Source: Candidatus Zixiibacteriota bacterium (GTDB lineage Bacteria > Electryoneota > B3-LCP). Taken from it: a DNA stretch of 34,830 nucleotides. Both the position numbers and the translations under genes were made by a program. The stretch is taken from contig QZKQ01000019.1 in assembly GCA_003599535.1 (NCBI GenBank), positions 1 through 34,830 on the forward strand. Direction: 5' to 3'. Numbering within the stretch: position 1 is the first letter of the stretch; each line of letters opens with the position of its first letter. The notes beneath the pieces were generated by a model. It was not told where the DNA came from. It ran no database searches and worked only from the letters and a program-made list of their open reading frames with translations. Below, one piece after another: positions 6,838-13,101 of this stretch.

Positions 6838-9537
6838 TTACTTCGCCTCCCCTGTCAACACGAAGGCGGCCCAGGCATGCAGGCCGGAGTACTTATCCCG
6901 GGTATCCAATTGCGCTCGGCGCAACGCCGTGGCTTTGTCCTGTGTTTGTAGATAGTGGTGGAAGCGCTCCGCCAGGTACGCCGTGGAGGCGTCTTCCACC
7001 TGCCACAGCGACGAGAGTACCGAGGGCGTTCCGGCATAGAGAAAAGCCCGGGTCAAGCCCACCACTTCATCTCCATTGGTCAGATGACCCAGTCCCGTCT
7101 GGCATCCCGACAGCACCACCAGGGAAGCGTGCAGGTCCATCCCGAAGATTTCGTGAACGGCCAGCTCCCCGTCTTCGGTCGAGTCCGGGGCCAGGAGCAG
7201 GCAGGAAAACAGGGGATAGGCGGCGTTCAGGTCGCCGTGGCAGGCGAGGTGCAGGACATCATAATCCGCGGCATGGGCTTTGAAATGTGCTTCGGTGGCC
7301 TGCGGCCCGGCCAGCACCAGGGCGCGCCGGTACCAGTTCCCGATTTGCTGCACTTCAGCCTGGGCCTGGGGCAGGGCGGGGTAACCTTCCCGGGCGGTGG
7401 CAGGATTGCCCAGGGCCAGGAGACGCTGCCCCCGGGGGCGGCGTTTGGGGATTAGGTAAGGTATGACGGAAGCGGAGGGGAGATAGCGCAGAGTGTAGTC
7501 GTCCAGCAGGTACCTGCCTTCGGGATTCTGCAGGGCGGCAAAGGGAAGATAGTGCAGGATGCCGTGGGGCACGATGACCAGATCTTTGGCCTCCAGCTTC
7601 CCGGCGGGGGCGATCAGCAGATCGTAAAGTTGCCGGGACAGGCGCTGCGCGGCGGGCTGGTCTTCCGTTTCGATGGCCTGGCGGAAGGCCAGCACCAAGG
7701 CTTTCAGACTGTCGCCGCCGATCGCCACCGTGAAGACTTCCGCCTGCTTGCGGGTGACGGCCCACAGCAGGGCCTTTTCTTCGGTAAGGAAGTATTCCAG
7801 CAGGGTGGTGCCCTTATCCAGCAGTTTCTGCACTTGGGGCAGGGTCAGGGGGTCCACGGAGACCAGGGAGGCCAGTTCTGGCTCCTGGCGCTTCTGCTCT
7901 TCCAGCCCGGCCAGGACTGCGCCCCAATCTCCCTCCAGCTTGCCTCGCAGGAGAACCACTTGGGCGGTGTCTTCGCCGGCCTGCTGGATCAGCCGTTCAG
8001 TCTCTTCCTTCTGCTGGTAGTACTGGTTCTCCCGGGCCAGGAATTCACGGTGCCGCGGCTTGCCGATCTTCACCTGCCCGGAAGCCAGCAGGTCCAGAAA
8101 GGAGCGGGCCCGGGCGCGCTCGGCGTAGTGGAAGGCGGGGGGAAAATTTTGATGTTTATTGAGAAGCAGGATGATTTTCTCATAGTATTTTGAGTACTTC
8201 GAAGCATAATTGCTCTTTTGGGATTCACTTTGGAGATGACCGCGAATAGTCTCGGCCATTACTATGGACTTGTCAAAAAACGATATTGCTGATGAATCGT
8301 TTCCTTTGAATTCGTAGCCTTTAGCCATTTGGCTGTAAATATCCATTATTACGCCTTTAGCACCGTTCCGTTGCATGACTGGTAAGGCCTGTATTGCACT
8401 TTCCAGAGCAAGGTCGTATTGCTTTATTTCGAGACAAAAGCTTGAATAAATAACTCGAAACGCAGCCAGCAAATCCTCGTTTTTCAAATTCTCGGCTATC
8501 TTAAAGCTTCTGTCGAAATAATCCTTTGCCTGTCCCATATCTCCCATCATCTGATTTGTTCGGCCTATTACATGATAACATACTGCAATACTTCGCTTAT
8601 CATCAACTTTCTGGAAATATTCTAGAGCTTCGAAAAAATCTGGTAAAGCGTTTTGAAGATTTTGATCTTTACTGCTGATAGTTTCTACTCCTCGACCCAT
8701 TACGGCAGAAGCTATCAGGTATGGATTACCCAATTCTCTGCTGAGTTCAACGTTTCGCTGAAAAATTTCCAACGCTTCCGTGCGATATCCCAATGTACCG
8801 TATATTAAGGCGAGGTTTGTATTCACCTGGCATTCTCCGAGTTTATCGCTTATCGATCTATATAATTCCGAGCTACTTTTAAAGTATTCAAAAGCATGTT
8901 GATAATTTCCATATGATTTCTGTATTAATCCGATAGTATTCAAGACGTATGCCTCATTCTTCTTGTCGTCGATGATTCTGAACAACTTCAGACTCTCTTC
9001 AGCCATTATTTGTGCGCTGTCAAATTTAGCCATATTCACCACAAAATGACGAGCCAGTGCTGAGAGAGCCGATGCTTTGGTGCTATCAGCCCCAATCTCA
9101 TGGGCTACTTTTATGCTCTTTAACAACATATCTATTCCTAGGCTGTCTTGTGAGAGGGTCAAATAAGTACGGCCCAATAACCTCAAAGCTTCGCATTCAT
9201 CCGCTACGAGTCCGCACACTCGCGCTGTGTTCATGCTGCGCTCGAAGAAAGTAAGGGCATCTTGACCTTTTTTTAAATTAACCAAAGTCATACCTACCGA
9301 TCGTGACGTGCGAGTCTGATTCTCTAGTGCACCAATCTGAATATAATTATATAAAGCTGACTGGTATGCCTTCAATGCTTCCTCCAGTCTGCCCTTTGAT
9401 GTTAAAGTGTCCCCCTGCTCCACATAAGCTTCCGCTTCCGCCTTCACCTTCACCGTGTCCACCACCTGGGAGTGGACAGACGCCGCTGCCAGCAGCAGCG
9501 CAGCGGCCAGAGACAATGCTGCCATGAGAGAACGCAT
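6838..9537 (-). CDS. Exported TPR-CHAT caspase-like protease
   Basis: The protein has 899 residues. An N-terminal signal peptide (about 1-23, ending SVHSQ) is followed by a long helical TPR array (about 25-440), a charged coiled-coil region (about 490-580) and a C-terminal CHAT domain (about 620-895). The caspase-like dyad is visible: His767 in HLACHGDL and Cys812 in LSGCQTGLG. CHAT proteins are cysteine peptidases of the separase/caspase clan. The signal peptide suggests this one acts outside the cytoplasm. AGGAGGG 5 bases before ATG supports the start. The TPR-coding DNA (about 8150-9400) is only about 40% GC while the CHAT part and neighbours are above 60%, which suggests a mosaic origin. 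Upstream on the same strand are a sigma factor and a TPR-bearing anti-sigma factor. A functional link is inferred. Confidence 0.9.
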   Translation of the reverse strand: MRSLMAALSLAAALLLAAASVHSQVVDTVKVKAEAEAYVEQGDTLTSKGRLEEALKAYQSALYNYIQIGALENQTRTSRSVGMTLVNLKKGQDALTFFERSMNTARVCGLVADECEALRLLGRTYLTLSQDSLGIDMLLKSIKVAHEIGADSTKASALSALARHFVVNMAKFDSAQIMAEESLKLFRIIDDKKNEAYVLNTIGLIQKSYGNYQHAFEYFKSSSELYRSISDKLGECQVNTNLALIYGTLGYRTEALEIFQRNVELSRELGNPYLIASAVMGRGVETISSKDQNLQNALPDFFEALEYFQKVDDKRSIAVCYHVIGRTNQMMGDMGQAKDYFDRSFKIAENLKNEDLLAAFRVIYSSFCLEIKQYDLALESAIQALPVMQRNGAKGVIMDIYSQMAKGYEFKGNDSSAISFFDKSIVMAETIRGHLQSESQKSNYASKYSKYYEKIILLLNKHQNFPPAFHYAERARARSFLDLLASGQVKIGKPRHREFLARENQYYQQKEETERLIQQAGEDTAQVVLLRGKLEGDWGAVLAGLEEQKRQEPELASLVSVDPLTLPQVQKLLDKGTTLLEYFLTEEKALLWAVTRKQAEVFTVAIGGDSLKALVLAFRQAIETEDQPAAQRLSRQLYDLLIAPAGKLEAKDLVIVPHGILHYLPFAALQNPEGRYLLDDYTLRYLPSASVIPYLIPKRRPRGQRLLALGNPATAREGYPALPQAQAEVQQIGNWYRRALVLAGPQATEAHFKAHAADYDVLHLACHGDLNAAYPLFSCLLLAPDSTEDGELAVHEIFGMDLHASLVVLSGCQTGLGHLTNGDEVVGLTRAFLYAGTPSVLSSLWQVEDASTAYLAERFHHYLQTQDKATALRRAQLDTRDKYSGLHAWAAFVLTGEAK

Positions 9538-9867
9538 GGTACCCTCCTGTAATCAAAGGATTTTTATAATGCGGGATGTAGTTATCCGAGTGACCGGGAT
9601 ATCCGAGGAAGCAAATGGACGATAAGGGAATGGATGGGTCAGGCCGGTATTGCCAATGTTCCCACATGCACCGGGAGGATCAAGGGCTCAGGGCGGGGGT
9701 TTGGATTTAAGTCAGGTGACGGTAGGAGGGCATCAGGGCAGTGGAATCGATCTCCCCGCCAGTATTGACGGGGTAATATAATCAGGGGGTGTTCACAAGT
9801 CAACATATATATCACGAGTTTTTTATAGAATTTCATTCCCGAATTTGGATTCTATCTGCTTTCGCCG
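9538..9867. other. 330-bp intergenic region upstream of TPR-CHAT
   Basis: No convincing gene is present. On the minus strand it holds a sigma-70-like promoter (9775-9803) and therefore a predicted leader of about 230 nt before the TPR-CHAT start. An AT-rich stretch lies upstream of the -35, and an inverted repeat ATAGAAT...ATTCTAT (9825-9855) has a 7-bp stem and 17-base spacing. I see no clear riboswitch fold. Confidence 0.6.
9775..9803 (-). promoter_or_regulatory. Sigma-70-like promoter of the TPR-CHAT gene
   Basis: On the minus strand TTGACT (9803-9798), a 17-base spacer and TATATT (9780-9775). Transcription would start near 9768, giving a leader of about 230 nt. An AT-rich, UP-element-like stretch sits just upstream. 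Confidence 0.55.
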
Positions 9868-10719
9868 TCACCGGTCCGCCGCCTGAAGACGGGTCCGCAG
9901 CGCCTCGGCTTGGGAGGTGTATTCGCCACCGCGGCGGATGATATCGTCCAATAGCAGCCGAGCCTGGTCCGGTTCCTCCAGCGCCAGCCAGGCCTGCGCC
10001 AGATACCAGCGGGAAGTAATTTGAAGCGGTTTATTGACGGCTTCCTGCGCCCGGAGCAGCGCCGGGACGGCGTCCCGATATTGATGATTCAGGTAGCGGC
10101 TGACTCCCAGGTAGAGCCAGTAGCGGTCTTCCGCGGGCGCCAGGTCCACCGCACGTTCCAGGTGGCCGGCAGCTTCGCCGTAGCGGCCCTGCAGATACGC
10201 CTCCATGCCCGTTTCGAACGCCTCCCGCGCTTCCGCCGGCGGTTCCACCGTCCCCCGGTAGGTGGAGGGCGTGTAGGACGCGGGGGAAAAGTCCAGGTAG
10301 GGCCGGTAGGGATTGCGGCCCGTCACCAGCACCAACAGCAGGATGAAGGCCGCGGTGGAGGCGGCTGGGATCCAGACCGCCGGCCGGTTGAACCGCTCCC
10401 ACCAAGCGCGCAGCCGTGCCCGCAAGTCTTTCCGCCGATTCCCGGGTTCCAATTCCGGCTCTTGCGGCAGTTCGGCCGGCGAATCGGCGGGAAAGCGGAC
10501 CCCCCTTCGCTCCAATTCCGCCAGGATGGCTTCGCGGTGAGTCCGCATCCGGGCCATCAACGGTTCGGCCTTCCGCAGTTCTTCCAGACAGAAGGGGCAG
10601 ACCATCAGGTGCTCTTCGAAGCGGCAGCGGCCGGCTTCGTCTAACCGGTCGAATTCGTAGAGGAGAAGCAGGCGGCCTACTGCTTCGTCGGTGCATTGCG
10701 GTGGCACGATCGGTTCCAT
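9868..10719 (-). CDS. Membrane zinc-finger anti-sigma factor with exported TPR domain
   Basis: The protein has 283 residues. The ATG at 10719 overlaps the sigma factor stop (TAATG). The cytoplasmic N-terminus carries a zf-HC2-type zinc finger, with HLMVCPFC giving His37, Cys41 and Cys44 and an upstream Cys (Cys9 or Cys32) as possible fourth ligand. One membrane helix follows (about 114-133, VWIPAASTAAFILLLVLV). Residues about 165-280 form three TPR-like helical repeats (for example EAYLQGRYGEAAGHLERAV), predicted to lie in the periplasm. zf-HC2 proteins next to ECF sigma genes usually hold the sigma factor inactive. The external TPR part would sense a partner or signal. The exported TPR-CHAT protein encoded next is an obvious candidate, which is inference. 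Confidence 0.85.
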   Translation of the reverse strand: MEPIVPPQCTDEAVGRLLLLYEFDRLDEAGRCRFEEHLMVCPFCLEELRKAEPLMARMRTHREAILAELERRGVRFPADSPAELPQEPELEPGNRRKDLRARLRAWWERFNRPAVWIPAASTAAFILLLVLVTGRNPYRPYLDFSPASYTPSTYRGTVEPPAEAREAFETGMEAYLQGRYGEAAGHLERAVDLAPAEDRYWLYLGVSRYLNHQYRDAVPALLRAQEAVNKPLQITSRWYLAQAWLALEEPDQARLLLDDIIRRGGEYTSQAEALRTRLQAADR

Positions 10720-11318
10720 TAGCGAATGTCCCCCACCAGCAGCCGGAGGCGTCTGCGGCAGTCGAAAACGCGTTTGTCGAAGGCGCTGCGCTGCAATTCC
10801 GGTTCGCGGCCCCGGAAGTAACTCCACAGCTCCTGCAGGCTGCGCTCCTGCAACAGACCGAGGAAGAGGTTGCGGCAGAAATCCGGCAGGCTTTCGAGCG
10901 CGTCGGCGACCATCCGCACCGTCTCGCGCAGCTCAATTCCGCTCAGAAAGCCGTCGCTGTCTTCGGGATACTGCGCAGGAAGGGCCGGAGACCGGTCCGG
11001 ATTATCCGCGGCGTCCGCCGAAAGGGTGACCGTACCGGGTCTACGGCGCTGTAGAATGTTGCCGATCTTGTGGCGCAGGATTTCGCAGGCGTAGGCCTGG
11101 GGATTGGAATGCACGGAATCCAGTTTCTGCAGGAAAGTGTACAAGCAGTCCTGGACCACGTCTTCCTGATCCTGGCGCGACCAGCCCCACAGTCTATGTT
11201 TGGCCAATTGGCGCAATCTTACCGCCAATTCCTGGCACAGGGCTTCCCGGGCTTGCACTTGGCCTGCCTGAGCCTGGCGCAAAAGCTCATCCCACCCGCC
11301 GGGGCTTTCCTGCAGCAT
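10719..11318 (-). CDS. ECF-like RNA polymerase sigma factor
   Basis: The protein has 199 residues. The start at 11318 (MLQESPGG...) has GGGAG 5 bases upstream; an upstream ATG pair at 11399/11396 lacks a ribosome site but lies only about 10-13 bases past the predicted transcription start. Region 2 is at about 20-90, with the typical core DVVQDCLYTFLQKL and a basic end RHKIGNILQRRR. A variable linker follows, then region 4 helices at about 145-199 (LPDFCRNLFLGLLQERSLQELW). The long linker and unusual region 4 suggest a divergent ECF group. It shares one base with the anti-sigma gene, so the two are translationally coupled. Confidence 0.85.
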   Translation of the reverse strand: MLQESPGGWDELLRQAQAGQVQAREALCQELAVRLRQLAKHRLWGWSRQDQEDVVQDCLYTFLQKLDSVHSNPQAYACEILRHKIGNILQRRRPGTVTLSADAADNPDRSPALPAQYPEDSDGFLSGIELRETVRMVADALESLPDFCRNLFLGLLQERSLQELWSYFRGREPELQRSAFDKRVFDCRRRLRLLVGDIR

Positions 11319-11415
11319 TGAGCTCCCGACTGTAAAACGGAGTTGGCGTGCTGGTATTCGAAACCCGACCAGCCACAATCTGCCTACCGGATGCATCATG
11401 ATCGAAAGTGACGGA

Positions 11416-11445
11416 AATATACGAAATTACCAGTTGCTTTGTCAA
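11416..11445 (-). promoter_or_regulatory. Sigma-70-like promoter of the sigma/anti-sigma operon
   Basis: On the minus strand a perfect TTGACA (11445-11440), an 18-base spacer and TATATT (11421-11416). The start would be near 11409, about 90 nt before the chosen sigma ATG. It looks like a housekeeping promoter rather than an ECF autoregulated one. Confidence 0.6.
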
Positions 11446-11571
11446 GCAAACTTTTTAAAGTGATTTGTCCGCACCGCGGTGGAACGTCGGATTCTCTGGT
11501 TTGCGGAGCAAGTACCGGGACATGCGTGATTTTACCAGATCCGGCGCATAAAAGCAACCTCCGACAAAAGC

Positions 11572-11600
11572 AATAGCCGACGCTGAAGACGTCGGCTATT
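11572..11600 (-). terminator. Terminator after tRNA-Pro
   Basis: An 11-bp perfect stem (AATAGCCGACG/CGTCGGCTATT) with a 7-base loop starts 16 bases past the tRNA 3' end. It is followed on the minus strand by GCTTTTG, a modest U-tract. Confidence 0.7.
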
Positions 11601-11614
11601 TCGTGCTTTGCAGG

Positions 11615-11690
<76 letters not shown>

Positions 11691-11770
11691 AAGTTCAATC
11701 TACCGTTTGCTCAGTCAAACCGAACCGGCGGAAGCAGTCCACTGCACTGACTGCCAACCCAACTGCCCTT

Positions 11771-12142
11771 CTAACTCGACAACAGATCCAAAATCTCCCG
11801 CAGTTCCCGCCGAATTTTTTCCATCACCGGACCGCTGCCTGTCATCTCCCCCTCCGGCGGTTCCCCGGCGCTCTCTGCCCGGGGGGGCGGAACTGCGACT
11901 TCGCCCTGCAGCACCTTGCGCGCCCCCGCGATCGTGAACCCGTCCTCGTACAGCAGCCTCTTGATCAGCAGAATGCGGTCAATATCCGCGGCGCGGTAGG
12001 TGCGCTTGCCGGCCCGGTTCTTGGGCGGCCGCAGGGTTTTGAATTCGGTTTCCCAGAAGCGCAGTACCGATGCCGGCAGACCGGTCATCTCGCTGACCTC
12101 GCCGATGCTGTAGTAGAGCTTCCGGGGTTCTGGGGAAGGCAT
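11771..12142 (-). CDS. MerR-family transcriptional regulator
   Basis: The protein has 123 residues. The N-terminal winged-helix DNA-binding domain starts YYSIGEVSEMTGLPASVLRF and continues with the wing (NRAGKRTYRAADIDRI) and a further helix (GFTIAGARKVLQ). A short C-terminal helix replaces a large effector domain, and there is no Cys pair, so it is not a classic metal sensor. The start at 12142 is 29 nt after a predicted transcription start; a start further upstream would precede the promoter. A small MerR protein next to tRNA-Pro is also found in proteobacteria, near ihfA. Targets are unknown. Confidence 0.85.
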   Translation of the reverse strand: MPSPEPRKLYYSIGEVSEMTGLPASVLRFWETEFKTLRPPKNRAGKRTYRAADIDRILLIKRLLYEDGFTIAGARKVLQGEVAVPPPRAESAGEPPEGEMTGSGPVMEKIRRELREILDLLSS

Positions 12143-12177
12143 GGGTGGCAGATCCTGATTGGATTCCGCACAGCGTA

Positions 12178-12206
12178 AATATACGATTTTACCGGCGGCG
12201 GCGCAA
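12178..12206 (-). promoter_or_regulatory. Promoter of merR and probably tRNA-Pro
   Basis: On the minus strand TTGCGC (12206-12201), a 17-base spacer and TATATT (12183-12178). The predicted start is near 12171. Confidence 0.5.
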
Positions 12207-12248
12207 GCTTTTTTTACAAAACCGGTCAAGCGAGTACGGCGCCGGCGA

Positions 12249-13022
12249 TCACCGCCCCTTCAGCCAGCGGGTGCCCCGGGAGCAGGACTGCAGTAGCCGC
12301 AGGCGCAACGCCTCCCCGGGATGCTGGTCCAGTTTGCGCCGCAACGCGCGGCCGCCGTCCCCTCGGTACACCGTCCAGCGCGCCAGGATGCCGGCGACCG
12401 GCCCGTACATTCCCGGCGCCCCGCCGCAGATCTCCCGGTATCCCGCCTGCCGGGCCTGGGAAAACACCTCCAAGGTGGCGGCGCCGAAGGGCAGGGCCAG
12501 GGAGATCACCTCCCGGCCCAGCCGGTCTTCGATTTCCCGCTTCGACAGCAACAGCTCGCGCTGGACTTCATCCGGCGGCAGGCGGGTCAGATCCCGGTGG
12601 GTGCAGGTGTGCGACCCGATCTCCACGCCCGCCCGGGCAGCCTCGCGGATCTGCCCCCAATCCAGGTGGCGGCGCCGATTGAGGCCTAAATGCGCATCCC
12701 AGTCGTTGTCCCGCCCCACGTACCCGGTGATCACGAACAGCGTCGCCGGAGCTTCGAATTCCCGCAGCAGGGGCAGCACTTCGTGGTAGAAGGACTCGTA
12801 GCCGTCGTCGAAGGTCAGACAGACCCCTTCCGGCGCGCTGTCCCACAGCCCGTGCAGAGGGATGAAAGGCACCCGCCATTCCCGCAACTGCCGCAGATGA
12901 GCCCGGAACGCCCGCGGCGTTACCGCATTGACTCCCAGGTGGAAACGGGAGCTGACTTCGTGGTAGGCCAGGATCCGGGGATGGCGGGCCGGCCCGGGAA
13001 CGTATACGCTGGGGGTCTTCAG
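12249..13022 (-). CDS. Polysaccharide deacetylase (NodB/CE4 family), probable CTG start
   Basis: The protein has 257 residues from the CTG at 13022. NodB motifs are clear: TFDDG (70-74), SHTCTH (137-142, metal-binding His) and LPFG (motif 3). The family's conserved N-terminus, RILAYHEV, lies at 16-23. It is upstream of the first ATG/GTG/TTG codon in the frame (TTG at 12887), and no such codon exists back to the in-frame stop at 13118-13116. CTG at 13022 has AAGGA 7 bases upstream, so I chose it. The enzyme removes acetyl groups from N-acetyl sugars of cell-surface or wall glycans. It follows the sulfatase-fold gene by 79 bases and is likely in the same operon. Confidence 0.8.
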   Translation of the reverse strand: MKTPSVYVPGPARHPRILAYHEVSSRFHLGVNAVTPRAFRAHLRQLREWRVPFIPLHGLWDSAPEGVCLTFDDGYESFYHEVLPLLREFEAPATLFVITGYVGRDNDWDAHLGLNRRRHLDWGQIREAARAGVEIGSHTCTHRDLTRLPPDEVQRELLLSKREIEDRLGREVISLALPFGAATLEVFSQARQAGYREICGGAPGMYGPVAGILARWTVYRGDGGRALRRKLDQHPGEALRLRLLQSCSRGTRWLKGR

Positions 13023-13101
13023 ATCGGTTTCCTTGGGCTGAGGCTGCGGCCTTGCGGAGCCCTCCGGGCAGAGGCGCCGGACCTTCCGCGGCGGAACAGC
13101 C

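Noticed and set aside
6838-11445. Type III-E CRISPR Craspase locus
   Set aside because: There is no CRISPR array and no gRAMP/Cas7-11 gene in the window, and the CHAT protein has a signal peptide. Only the logic is similar.
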